A DNA stretch of 64,000 bases, taken from CALDTK01 sp041744755 (GTDB lineage Bacteria > Bacteroidota > Bacteroidia > Chitinophagales > Saprospiraceae). The notes beneath the pieces were generated by a model. That model saw only the letters and a list, made by a program, of their open reading frames with translations. It searched no databases and was not told the DNA's origin. Below are positions 25,445-35,400 of this stretch, in pieces. Position 1 is the stretch's first letter; each line of letters begins with the position of its first letter. A program made the translations under genes and the position numbers. The stretch spans positions 1 through 64,000 of the forward strand of contig JBGTKC010000074.1 of the NCBI GenBank assembly GCA_041744755.1, written 5' to 3'.

Positions 25445-26111
25445 GTGAATACAGCCATCACCGAAGTCATCCTCGCCGCCAAGCGCTGGTCGATCGAAAT
25501 GCAGGAGCTCCGCCTTATCGCCCTGGACTGCGGGCTCGACGAGGCTGTCAAGTGGACGCAGCCATGCTACATGATGGGTGGGAAGAACCTCTTCATCATC
25601 GGGCCCCTTCAAAGCCTACTGCGCCCTGATGTTCTTCAAGGGCGCGCTAATGCAAGATCCTAGCGGCGCGCTCATCAACCCCGGCGAGGAAACGAGCGCC
25701 GGGCGGCAACTCCGCTTCACGAGCGTCGAGGAAATGCTCGCGCGCGAGATGGAGATCCGAGACTTCATCGCCGAAGCGATCCGCGTCGAGCGCGCCGGTG
25801 CGAAGTTGCCCACGGCGGCGAGTCGTAAGCTCGAACTGCCCGCGGAACTGTTGGCGCGGTTCAAACGCCAGCCAGCGCTCAAAACGGCCTTCGAGGCCCT
25901 CACGCCCGGTCGTCAGCGCAACTACCAGCTGCACTTCTCTCAGGCCAAGCAGTCGTCTACGCGGCTGGCTCGCATCGAGCGGCACGCACGAAATATCTTG
26001 CATGGCTACGGGATCGGCGACTGCACCTGCGGACTCTCGGCTAGGGGCTTGAGTTGTGATGGCTCGCACAAATATCTGGATGGGAATGGAGAGGACACGC
26101 GGGTGCGCTAA
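25445..26111 (+). pseudogene. YdeI-like protein with CDGSH iron-sulfur tail, frameshifted
   Basis: Two overlapping frames together make one protein. The first (GTG at 25445) reads NTAITEVILAAKRW and CYMMGGKNLFIIGP; the second continues PFKAYCALMFFKGALMQDPSGA to the end. The shift is at the C-run near 25605, where one extra C breaks the family sequence. The body matches DUF1801/YdeI-type proteins. The tail DCTCGLSARGLSCDGSHKYL fits the CDGSH [2Fe-2S] pattern (C-x-C-x2-S-x3-x-x-CDGSH), which is not a usual part of this family. It may be a true pseudogene or a read error in a homopolymer. Confidence 0.75.
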
Positions 26112-26264
26112 GGGCCCTTTTAAACCCTCACCGATCTCGCAAAGTCTGCCACTCCCTCCGCCCCGGCGTTGCCCGAGCAATTTGAGTCCCCCTGTGCAGC
26201 GCCAGCTCCCAACCGCGCCACCGGTCACCGACATCCAAAGGCTCAACGCACTACCTTCCCACCC

Positions 26265-27002
26265 ATGACCGAATTCGCCGCGGAACTCATCGGGACTTTC
26301 CTCCTCATCCTCATCGGCGTCGGCGTCGTAGCCAATGTGTTGTTGCCTGGCACGAAAGGGCACGATACCACTAATCCTTGGATGGTGATCACGACGGCGT
26401 GGGCGCTCGCGGTCTACATTGGGGTCGTAGTGGCCTCGCCCTACAGTGGCGCGCACCTCAACCCGGCGGTAACCGTCGGTCTGGCCGTGGTCGGAGACTT
26501 CCCCTGGGCGAAGGTGCCAGCGTTTGTTGTCGCCCAGATCGTGGGTGCATTCGCGGGCGCGAGCGCGGCCTGGCTGATGTACCGCGACCACTTCCTTCTC
26601 AGCGAGGATCCCGGCGTCAAGCTAGGCGTCTTCGCCACCGTGCCCGCGGTCCGCAATTACTCGTCCAATCTCTACAGCGAGGCACTTGGGGCTTTCGTCC
26701 TTGTCTTTACGGTGCTCTACTTCACGGATGCGACCCTCATGGACGACGACACCACGGTGGTCGGACTCGGCTCGCTCGGGGCCTTGCCGGTGGCTTTTCT
26801 GGTCTGGGGCATCGGCCTCGGGATCGGTGGCACGACCGGCTACGCGATCAATCCCGCGCGCGACCTAGGTCCTCGCCTCGCGCATGCGATCCTACCTATC
26901 CGGGGTAAGGGCGCTAGCGACTGGGCGTATGCCTGGGTCCCGATCGTCGGGCCGGTGGTCGGGGGCGCCCTCGCCGGCTTGGCCAAGATTAGTTTGGGAT
27001 AG
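26265..27002 (+). CDS. glpF: Aquaglyceroporin (glycerol facilitator type)
   Basis: The 245-residue protein has six membrane segments and two half-helix NPA boxes, HLNPAVTVGLA (about residues 65-75) and INPARDLGPRLAHAI (about 195-209). The Asp after the second NPAR is the mark of glycerol-conducting rather than water-specific members. It would let glycerol or small polyols diffuse across the inner membrane. The ATG at 26265 gives the standard family N-terminus (MTEFAAELIGTFLLIL). No glycerol kinase gene is next to it. Confidence 0.92.
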   Translation: MTEFAAELIGTFLLILIGVGVVANVLLPGTKGHDTTNPWMVITTAWALAVYIGVVVASPYSGAHLNPAVTVGLAVVGDFPWAKVPAFVVAQIVGAFAGASAAWLMYRDHFLLSEDPGVKLGVFATVPAVRNYSSNLYSEALGAFVLVFTVLYFTDATLMDDDTTVVGLGSLGALPVAFLVWGIGLGIGGTTGYAINPARDLGPRLAHAILPIRGKGASDWAYAWVPIVGPVVGGALAGLAKISLG

Positions 27003-27045
27003 TCCCACCTCCACTCCACCGCTAGCCGCTGCCGGATGACTAGGG

Positions 27046-27060
27046 TGCTTTCGCCAAAAC
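27046..27060 (-). repeat. Near-perfect hairpin motif after glpF
   Basis: This copy has the outer stem pair broken (GCA instead of GCC) but is otherwise canonical. It lies 43 bases after the glpF stop and just before the convergent ArsC-like gene ends. Confidence 0.7.
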
Positions 27061-27104
27061 CTATGTCGCGTCTCTCGTCGGCAAGGCCGGTGCCGCATAG
27101 CGCC

Positions 27105-27734
27105 TCACACCCGCGGCACGGCTCCGCGATCGTCGGCGAGTGCCTCCTGGACGGCGCGCACCAACCAGCGCATCTCCGCTTCGACGCGCTTACTCGTTTT
27201 GGCGTAAGCCGCACGCTCTCCCACGCTGCCGTCGCTAAGTTTCGGGTCGACGTAGGGGAGGCGAGCCTGGAAGCCGACCCCCGCTGCGCTCGGACAATTG
27301 GCATCGGCCGCCGCACAGACCATGAGTCCGACCACGTTGCTCGGTCCGCGCACGGCGGCAACTGCTTTCTCGATGGACTTCGACCACAGCGGCCGTTCGA
27401 TCCCGCGACCGCGAACCTGCACCGGGGCATTGCCCATGGCGTCGTCGCCGCTGACATCGAACCCGTCCGCCGCCAGGGCTCGGAGCACCCCCGGCGCGAT
27501 CGCTGCCGTCTCGGTGCCCGCGGAGGCCACCGCCACCCCGTCGACCCCCGCCTCAAGCAACGCCACCGATAGCCAAACTTCCGCGAATTGGCTCCGACGT
27601 GAGTTGTGGGTGCAGATAGCCACCACGCCCGCGTGTCCGTAGCGAATGAGTCTGCGCGCAATCGCCCCAGCGCACGCGCGTAACGGCGGCTTGCGGGTCG
27701 CGTCGACGGGAGTGTGGATGGTGAGAGGGCGCAT
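27105..27734 (-). CDS. Low-molecular-weight phosphatase / ArsC-like protein
   Basis: The 209-residue product has the phosphate-binding loop CTHNSRRSQ (about residues 41-49), a variant of the CxxNxxRS loop of thioredoxin-coupled arsenate reductases and tyrosine phosphatases. Later MVCAAADANCPSAAG supplies further Cys residues and DPKLSDGS supplies the Asp-Pro general acid. It may dephosphorylate protein tyrosine or reduce arsenate; no ars genes are close. A perfect-stem hairpin motif (loop GTAA) is in the gene at 27196-27210. Confidence 0.8.
   Translation of the reverse strand: MRPLTIHTPVDATRKPPLRACAGAIARRLIRYGHAGVVAICTHNSRRSQFAEVWLSVALLEAGVDGVAVASAGTETAAIAPGVLRALAADGFDVSGDDAMGNAPVQVRGRGIERPLWSKSIEKAVAAVRGPSNVVGLMVCAAADANCPSAAGVGFQARLPYVDPKLSDGSVGERAAYAKTSKRVEAEMRWLVRAVQEALADDRGAVPRV
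27196..27210 (+). repeat. GTTTT-GGC-GTAA-GCC hairpin motif, in ArsC-like gene
   Basis: This perfect-stem copy has loop GTAA. It is antisense to the gene, read as Ala-Tyr-Ala-Lys-Thr. Confidence 0.85.
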
Positions 27735-27835
27735 GGTCGTTGCAAGGTCGGTCTTGGCGTATTAGTGCAAAGTCAAGGATCTTCCGAAATCGCGCGCCAG
27801 AAGCATAGCTGGTCCAGGCGCTTACACACAAATGC

Positions 27836-27873
27836 GAGAGCCCCGCCGCACATCTCTGCACAGCGGGGCTCTC
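27836..27873 (-). terminator. Hairpin downstream of rpoC
   Basis: Arms GAGAGCCCCGC (27836-27846) and GCGGGGCTCTC (27863-27873) form an 11-bp perfect stem 36 bases past the rpoC stop. On the minus strand only a weak T-rich run follows, so it may be a weak terminator or an RNA-end stabiliser for the rpoBC transcript. Confidence 0.65.
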
Positions 27874-27875
27874 AA

Positions 27876-27890
27876 GTTTTGCCGTAAGGC
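27876..27890 (+). repeat. GTTTT-GCC-GTAA-GGC hairpin motif, after rpoC
   Basis: This copy combines swapped stem (GCC/GGC) with loop GTAA. It lies between the rpoC stop and the terminator hairpin. Confidence 0.85.
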
Positions 27891-27908
27891 TAATAAGAAG
27901 TCTTCCGA

Positions 27909-30900
27909 CTACTCCGCATACTCCTCCTCCTCAGCATACGCCGCAGCATTATCCGCCGCCCGCAGATCTCGCGCCTTCGCTTGCTCCTTGGTCAAGACCT
28001 GCAGGTCTACGAACGACCGCTGGCCCGTACCGGCCGGGATTCGCTTGCCGACGATGACGTTCTCCTTCAGGCCATTGAGGAAGTCCTGCTTCGCGCCGAT
28101 GGCCGCCGTCGATAGCACTTTCGTGGTCTCCTGGAAGCTCGCCGCCGAGATCCAACTCGTCGTACCGAGGCTCGACCGCGTGATGCCCTGGAGCATCGAC
28201 GAGGACGTAGCCGGCACCGCGTCGCGGAACTCGACCAACTTCTTGTCCTCGCGCTTCAGCATCGAGTTCTCCTCGCGGAGCTGTCGTACGCTGACCAGCT
28301 GGCCCGACTTCATCGTCTCCGAGTCGCCGGGTTCGAGGACGAACTTCTTGTCGTAGATCCACTCGTTCTGCTCGGCGAACTCCCACTTCTCGATCGCCTC
28401 CCCCTCGAGGAAGGTCGTGTCGCCGGAGTCCTCGATCAGGATGCGGCGCATCATCTGGCGCACGATGACCTCGATGTGCTTGTTGTTCAGCGTGATCCCC
28501 TGCGAGCGGTAGACCTCCTGGACGCCGTTGACCAGGTAGGTCTGTACGGCAAAAGGTCCTTTGATCATCAGGATGTCGCGCGGCGCGATGGCACCGTCAC
28601 AAAGCGGCGTTCCGGCGCGGATGAAGTCGCCGTCCTGCACGAGGACGTGGCGGCTCAGGCCGACGAGGTACTTGCGCACCTGCCCGTCCTTGGCCTCGAT
28701 GATCACCTCGCGGTTGCCGCGCTTGATCTTCGAACCGAAGCTCACCACCCCGTCGATCTCGGTCACCACGGCTGGGTTGCTCGGGTTACGGGCCTCGAAG
28801 AGCTCCGTCACGCGCGGCAGACCACCGGTGATGTCCTGGATACCGCCGGAGCTACGTGGCATTTTGGCCACGATCTGTCCGACCTCGATGGTCTCGCCGT
28901 CGCTTACGCTCAGACGTGATCCCACGGGCATGTTGTAGTTGCGCTCCTCGGTGCCGTCGGCGGTGCTGATGCGCACCGTCGGGAGGACTCGTTTCGCGCC
29001 CTTCGACTCGATGATGATCTTCTCCTCCTTACCGGTCTGGTCGTCGCGCTCCGTACGGTACGAGACGCCCGACTCGATATTCTCGAAATGAGAGACCCCG
29101 GCGAACTCGGAGATGATCACCGAGTTGTACGGATCCCACTCACACATCGTGGCGCCCTTCTCGATGTCCTGGCCCTCCTTGACGAAGAGCGTCGAACCGT
29201 AAGGAACGTGCTGCGTGATGAAGACCTTGCCGGTCTTCGGATCGACGATGCGGACCTCGCCAGTGCGCGAGAGCACGATCTGGGTGTTGTCGGCGGCACT
29301 CTTGGTTTGCACCGTGCGCACGTCGTCGAACTCGATTTTGCCCTGGTACTTGGCGGCGATGCTGGACTCGGTCCGATTCACCGCGGCGATACCACCCACG
29401 TGGAAAGTACGGAGCGTGAGCTGGGTACCCGGCTCACCGATCGACTGTGCGGCGATAATGCCGACGGCGTCCCCGCGCTCGGCCACGCGGCCGGTAGCGA
29501 GGTTCTTGCCGTAGCACTTGCGACACACGCCGCGGACGGTCTCACACGTGAGGACCGAGCGGATGGTGACGGCTTCGACGCCGATCTTGTCGATGTACTC
29601 GGCCATCTTCGGCGAGATGTACGACCCGGCCGGGAGGATGACCTCGTCGTTCTCGGGGTGCTCGACGTCGTGCAGGAGGTAGCGGCCGTCGATGCGGCTT
29701 TCGAGGCTCTCCACCACTTTGTCACCTTCGCGCAAGGCGGAAGTTTCGATACCGCGAAGGGTGTCGCAGTCCTCCTCCATGATGACGACGTCCTGCGCGA
29801 CGTCGACCAGTCGACGCGTGAGGTAACCGGCGTCGGCCGTCTTGAGGGCCGTGTCCGCCAGACCCTTCCGGGCACCGTGCGTCGAGATGAAGTACTCCAG
29901 TACCGACAGACCATCCACGAAGTTGGACAAGATCGGGTTCTCGATGACGGCAGCGCCGGTGTCACCCGACTTCCGCGGCTTGGCCATCAGACCCCGCAGT
30001 CCACAGAGCTGCTTGATCTGGGCTTGGCTACCACGAGCACCCGAATCGAGCATCATGTACACCGAGTTGAAGCCCTGCTTGTGCTCGCGCAGCTCGGTCA
30101 TCAAGTTGGACGTGATGCGGTTGTCCGCATTGTTCCACTTGTCAATCACCTGGTTGTAGCGCTCGTTAGCGGTAATCATACCGGCGTTGTACGACTCGAT
30201 GATCTCGTCGACCTCTTCGGTGGCGCGGTCCAAGGTCGCCTGCTTCTTCGACGGGGTGATAAGGTCGCCGAGGTTGAACGAGAGTCCACCCTTGAAGGCC
30301 CACCCGAAGCCGATCTCCTTGACCTTGTCGAGGAAGATGGCGGTCGTACCGAAGTCGGTGCGGTTGATGATGTTAGCCACGATCCGCTTCATCGAGCGCT
30401 TCGTGAGCAGCTCGTTGACGAACGGTACAGACTCGGGGACGGCCTCGTTGAACATCACGCGACCGACGGTCGTCTCGATGCGCTTCTGGACCATCTTCCC
30501 GTTCTCGTCCTCCACGCGAACGCGGCAGTTGATGACGGCGTGCAGGTCGATCTGGCCCTCGTCGTAAGCGATGATCACCTCCTCGGCGGAGTAGAAGTTC
30601 CGGCCTTCCCCGCGGACTTTGAGGTCTCCGAGTGAGCGGCGCTCCTTGGTGATGTAATACAGCCCCAGGACCATGTCCTGCGACGGCAGCGTGATCGGCG
30701 AACCGTCCTGCGGGTTGAGCATGTTGTGGCTCGCCAGCATCAGGACCTGTGCCTCGAGGATCGCGCCCTGGCTCAGCGGCACGTGGACCGCCATCTGGTC
30801 ACCGTCGAAGTCGGCGTTGAAGGCCGTACAGACGAGCGGGTGCAGTTGGATCGCCTTGCCCTCGATCAGTTTTGGCTGGAAGGCCTGGATCGAGAGACGG

Positions 30901-32234
30901 TGCAGCGTCGGTGCCCGGTTGAGCAGCACGGGGTGACCCTTGAGGATGTTCTCGAGGATGTCGTAGATCACGGGATCCTTGCGCTCGACGAGTTTCTTTG
31001 CACTCTTGACCGTCTTCACGATACCGCGCTCGATGAGCTTGCGGATGATGAACGGCTTGAAGAGTTCGGCGGCCATCCCCTGTGGGATACCACACTCGTG
31101 CAGCTTCAGCGTAGGACCGACAACAATCACCGAACGACCGGAGTAGTCGACGCGCTTACCGAGCAAGTTTTGGCGGAAACGCCCCTGCTTGCCTTTCAAA
31201 ATATCGGACAGCGACTTGAGCGGACGCCCACCCTCGGCCTTGACGGCGTTGGATTTGCGGGAGTTATCGAAGAGGCTATCGACCGCCTCTTGGAGCATGC
31301 GCTTCTCGTTGCGCAGGATGACCTCCGGGGCCTTGATCTCGAGCAAACGCTTGAGGCGGTTGTTGCGGATGATGACACGGCGGTACAGGTCATTGAGGTC
31401 GCTCGAGGCAAAACGGCCACCGTCCAGAGGGACGAGCGGTCGAAGCTCCGGCGGGACGACGGGCAGGTAGTGGATGATGGTCCACTCGGGGCGGTTGTCG
31501 CGGCGGGTTTGGCCTTCGCGAAAACTCTCCACTACGCGCAGACGCTTGAGGGCGTCCGACTTACGCTGCTGCGAAGTCTCGGTCGCGGCTTGGTTGCGCA
31601 GGTCGTAGCTGAGTTGATCGAGGTCGAGCGTTGCGAGCAAATCGAAGATCGCGTCGGCGCCCATCTTGGCGACGAACTTGGTCGGGTCCGAGTCGTCGAG
31701 TTGCTGGTTGCCCTCGGGCAGCATGTCGAGGATGTCCAGGTACTCCTCCTCGGTGTAAAGGTCCATCTTCACCACACCGTCTGCCTCCTTGACGCCGGGG
31801 TTGATGACCGCGTAGCGCTCGTAGTAGATGATCGACTCGAGCTTCTTGGTGTTGAGCCCGAGCATGTACCCGATCTTGTTCGGGAGGCTCTTGAAGAACC
31901 AAATGTGCACGACGGGGACCACGAGCTTGATGTGGCCCATGCGCTCGCGACGGACTTTCTTCTCGGTCACCTCGACGCCGCAACGGTCACACACGATGCC
32001 CTTGTAACGAATACGCTTGTACTTACCGCAGTAGCACTCGTAGTCCTTGACGGGCCCGAAGATGCGCTCGCAGAAAAGGCCATCACGCTCCGGTTTGTAG
32101 GAGCGGTAGTTGATGGTCTCGGGTTTGAGCACTTCGCCGTAGCTGCGCTCGAGTATCTCGTCCGGGCTCGACAGCGTCAACGTGATCGCGTTGAAGTTTT
32201 GATCGAGGACCGGAGTCTTTTTGGATAACGCCAT
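27909..32234 (-). CDS. rpoC: RNA polymerase subunit beta'
   Basis: The 1441-residue subunit carries the N-terminal zinc site CYCGKYKRIRYKGIVCDRCG (about residues 66-86), the catalytic Mg-binding NADFDGDQMAVHVPLSQ (about 470-486), the bridge-helix and trigger-loop regions, and the second zinc site with CETVRGVCRKC (about 895-905). Length and order are normal for Bacteroidota. It follows rpoB after a 170-base spacer that contains two nested copies of the hairpin motif. The GRFRQNLLGKRVDYSGRS stretch is a family-conserved sequence and not a motif copy. Confidence 0.99.
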   Translation of the reverse strand: MALSKKTPVLDQNFNAITLTLSSPDEILERSYGEVLKPETINYRSYKPERDGLFCERIFGPVKDYECYCGKYKRIRYKGIVCDRCGVEVTEKKVRRERMGHIKLVVPVVHIWFFKSLPNKIGYMLGLNTKKLESIIYYERYAVINPGVKEADGVVKMDLYTEEEYLDILDMLPEGNQQLDDSDPTKFVAKMGADAIFDLLATLDLDQLSYDLRNQAATETSQQRKSDALKRLRVVESFREGQTRRDNRPEWTIIHYLPVVPPELRPLVPLDGGRFASSDLNDLYRRVIIRNNRLKRLLEIKAPEVILRNEKRMLQEAVDSLFDNSRKSNAVKAEGGRPLKSLSDILKGKQGRFRQNLLGKRVDYSGRSVIVVGPTLKLHECGIPQGMAAELFKPFIIRKLIERGIVKTVKSAKKLVERKDPVIYDILENILKGHPVLLNRAPTLHRLSIQAFQPKLIEGKAIQLHPLVCTAFNADFDGDQMAVHVPLSQGAILEAQVLMLASHNMLNPQDGSPITLPSQDMVLGLYYITKERRSLGDLKVRGEGRNFYSAEEVIIAYDEGQIDLHAVINCRVRVEDENGKMVQKRIETTVGRVMFNEAVPESVPFVNELLTKRSMKRIVANIINRTDFGTTAIFLDKVKEIGFGWAFKGGLSFNLGDLITPSKKQATLDRATEEVDEIIESYNAGMITANERYNQVIDKWNNADNRITSNLMTELREHKQGFNSVYMMLDSGARGSQAQIKQLCGLRGLMAKPRKSGDTGAAVIENPILSNFVDGLSVLEYFISTHGARKGLADTALKTADAGYLTRRLVDVAQDVVIMEEDCDTLRGIETSALREGDKVVESLESRIDGRYLLHDVEHPENDEVILPAGSYISPKMAEYIDKIGVEAVTIRSVLTCETVRGVCRKCYGKNLATGRVAERGDAVGIIAAQSIGEPGTQLTLRTFHVGGIAAVNRTESSIAAKYQGKIEFDDVRTVQTKSAADNTQIVLSRTGEVRIVDPKTGKVFITQHVPYGSTLFVKEGQDIEKGATMCEWDPYNSVIISEFAGVSHFENIESGVSYRTERDDQTGKEEKIIIESKGAKRVLPTVRISTADGTEERNYNMPVGSRLSVSDGETIEVGQIVAKMPRSSGGIQDITGGLPRVTELFEARNPSNPAVVTEIDGVVSFGSKIKRGNREVIIEAKDGQVRKYLVGLSRHVLVQDGDFIRAGTPLCDGAIAPRDILMIKGPFAVQTYLVNGVQEVYRSQGITLNNKHIEVIVRQMMRRILIEDSGDTTFLEGEAIEKWEFAEQNEWIYDKKFVLEPGDSETMKSGQLVSVRQLREENSMLKREDKKLVEFRDAVPATSSSMLQGITRSSLGTTSWISAASFQETTKVLSTAAIGAKQDFLNGLKENVIVGKRIPAGTGQRSFVDLQVLTKEQAKARDLRAADNAAAYAEEEEYAE

Positions 32235-32299
32235 TGTCTTGTTTAATGCCCCCGCCGAGGCGAGGGGTGAAGGCCGATCCCATTGGATGGACCTAATAT

Positions 32300-32326
32300 G
32301 TTTTGCCGGAAGGCTTTCGCCAAAAC
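32300..32326. repeat. Two interlocked hairpin motifs in the rpoB-rpoC spacer
   Basis: One copy with stem GCC/GGC and loop GGAA runs rightward (32300-32314) and a canonical copy runs leftward (32312-32326), sharing the same GGC at 32312-32314. Together they form a near-palindrome bounded by GTTTT and AAAAC. It lies 79 bases after the rpoB stop and 66 bases before the rpoC start. Confidence 0.9.
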
Positions 32327-32404
32327 GGTTGGAACGGGGAGTTGAAGCGAATCCAACTCCCCAATCCTTATCCTAACGAGCTCCTCTTTCGGAGGCCGCA
32401 GGGA

Positions 32405-35400
32405 CTACTGCTCGAACTTGATGTCCAACGCCAGTCCCCGCAACTCGTGAACGAGTACGTTGAAGGACTCCGGGATACCTGGCTCCGGGAGGTTGTCCCC
32501 CTTGACGATCGCCTCGTAGGCTTTCGCACGACCCTGGATGTCGTCCGACTTGATCGTGAGGAGCTCCTGTAGGATGTTCGAGGCACCGAAGGCTTCGAGG
32601 GCCCAGACCTCCATCTCGCCGAAGCGCTGTCCACCGAACTGTGCCTTACCACCCAGCGGCTGCTGCGTGATGAGCGAGTACGGTCCGATCGAACGTGCGT
32701 GCATCTTGTCGTCCACCATGTGGCTGAGCTTGAGCATGTAGATCACACCGACCGTGGCCCGCTGGTGGAAACGGTCGCCCGTCTCGCCGTCGTGGAGGAA
32801 GGTCTGACCGAGGCTCGGCAGGTTGGCCTTCTGGATGTACTCCTCGATCTCCTCCTGGCTCGCGCCGTCGAAGATTGGGGTCCCGAAGGTCATCCCGAGC
32901 TTCTCGCCCGCCCACCCGAGCACCGTCTCGAAGATCTGCCCGAGGTTCATACGGCTCGGTACACCCAGCGGGTTGAGCACGATGTCGACCGGTGTGCCAT
33001 CCTCGAGGAAGGGCATGTCCTCCTGGCGAACGATCCGCGATACGATTCCTTTATTGCCGTGGCGACCGGCGAGCTTGTCACCCACCTTCAGCTTGCGCTT
33101 CTTGGCGAGGTACACTTTGGCGAGCTTGAGCACGCCGGCGGGGAGCTCGTCTCCGATGGAGATGTTGAACTTCTCGCGCTTATAGCGACCGACCTCCTCG
33201 TTGTACTTGATGTTGAAGTTGTGCAGCAGGCGGCTGATCAACTGGTTGTCCTCCTCCTTCGTGGTCCAGCCCGAGTAGTCGGCCTTGAGGACGTCGATGT
33301 TGCGTAAGACCTCCATCGTGTACTTCGCACCCTTCGGCACAATCTCCTCGCCGTAGATATCCTTGACGCCCTGCGACACGCGGCCGCGGACGATGTTGGA
33401 GAGCTTGTCCACGAGGACGGTCCGGACTTCGTTGACGCGCACGGCGTGCTCGTCGTCGAGGCGCGAGAGAAGTTCTTTCTCCTGCTCCTTCTGGTCCTTG
33501 TCCTTCTTTGCGCGGGCGAAGAGTTGCTTGTCGATGATGACACCCTTCACGCTCGGAGCGGCTTTTAGCGAAGCGTCTTTGACGTCGCCTGCCTTGTCGC
33601 CGAAGATGGCGCGGAGCAGCTTCTCCTCCGGTGTTGGGTCAGACTCGCCCTTCGGCGTGATCTTGCCGATGATGATGTCGCCCTCCTGTACCCAGGCGCC
33701 GATGCGGATGATACCGTTCTCGTCGAGGTCCTTGGTGGCCTCCTCGGAGACGTTCGGGATGTCGTTGGTGAGCTCTTCCTCGCCGAGCTTGGTGTCGCGC
33801 ACGTCGAGTTCGAAGTGCTCGATGTGGATCGACGTGAAGATGTCCTCGCGCACAACGCGCTCCGAGAGCACGATGGCGTCCTCGAAGTTGTAGCCTTTCC
33901 AAGGCATGAAGGCGACCTTCAGGTTTTGGCCCAGAGCCAACTCCCCCTTATCGGTTGCGTAGCCGTCGCAGAGCAAGCTTCCTTCCTTCACGCGGTCACC
34001 CTTGCGGACGATTGGCTTGAGGTTGATACAGGTGCCCTGGTTGGTACGAAGGAATTTGGTCAGCGTGTAGGTCTTCGAGTCACCCTCGAAACTCACGAGT
34101 TGGTCCTGCTCCGAGCGCTCGTAACGGATCGTGATCTGGTTGGCGTCCACGTACTCCACTACCCCATCCCCTTCGGCGTTGATGAGCATACGGGAGTCCT
34201 GGGCCACCTTGGCTTCGAGGCCCGTACCCACGATCGGGGCAGCTGGGCGGAGAAGCGGTACGGCCTGGCGCTGCATGTTTGAACCCATCAGGGCACGGTT
34301 GGCGTCATCGTTCTCGAGGAAGGGGATGAGCGAGGCAGACACACCGACAATCTGGTTCGGGGCGACGTCCATGTACTCGATCTCCTCCGGCTCCAGCACG
34401 GGGAATTCACCGTGCTCGCGGCAGGCCACGCGGGCCGTCTGGAAGACACCCGTATCACCATCGATAACGGCGTTTGCCTGGGCAATCTTGAGGTAGTCCT
34501 CCCCTTCGGCGCTGAGGTACTCGACCTCACCAGCGACGTCGACCTTGCCCTCGATCACCTGGCGGTAAGGCGTCTCGAGGAAGCCCATCTTGTTGACCTT
34601 GGCGTGCACGCAGAGCGTCGAGATGAGACCGATGTTCGGTCCCTCCGGCGTCTCGATCGTGCAGAGGCGACCGTAGTGAGAATAGTGTACGTCACGCACC
34701 TCGAAGCCGGCGCGCTCACGCGACAGACCGCCCGGCCCGAGTGCCGAGATCCGGCGCTTGTGGGTGATCTCCGAAAGTGGGTTGGTCTGATCGAGGAACT
34801 GCGACAGCTGGCTCGTTCCGAAAAAGGAGTTGATGACGCTCGACAGCGTACGGGCGTTGATAAGGTCCACTGGCGTGAAAACCTCGTTGTCCCGCACGTT
34901 CATCCGCTCGCGGATCGTACGGGCCATACGGGCGAGACCGACGCCGAACTGGGCGTAGAGCTGCTCGCCCACCGTGCGGACGCGACGGTTCGACAGGTGG
35001 TCGATGTCGTCGATCTCGGCGTTCTGGTTCATCAGTCCGACGAGGTACTTCACGATGGAGATGATGTCCTCCTTCGTGAGCACGAGCGTGTCACCGGCGG
35101 CGTCGTTGCCCAGCTTGCGGTTGATCTTGTAGCGGCCGACCTCGCCGAGGTTATAGCGCTTGTCACTGAAGAACAGCTTGTCGATGATCCCGCGGGCGGT
35201 GTCATCGTCGGGTGGCTCGGTGCCACGCAGCTGCTTGTAGATATAGTTGACTGCCTCAATTTCCGAGCTGGTCGGATCTTTCTGCAGGGTGTTGTAGATG
35301 ATGGTGTAGTCTTGTCCGACTTCGGACTTCTGGAGGACGACACGCTCGATGCCCGAGTCGAGCACCTTCTCGATCGCCTCGTCGTCGAGGATCTGATCGC

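Noticed and set aside
31160..31185. A motif-like word in rpoC (AGTTTTGGCGGAAACG)
   Set aside because: It encodes the FRQNLLGKRVDYSGRS stretch that is conserved in all beta' subunits and its stem is not intact, so it is a chance match.
29088..32228. Long plus-strand frames opposite rpoC
   Set aside because: They are antisense shadows of rpoC caused by high GC; the rpoC frame has all family motifs.
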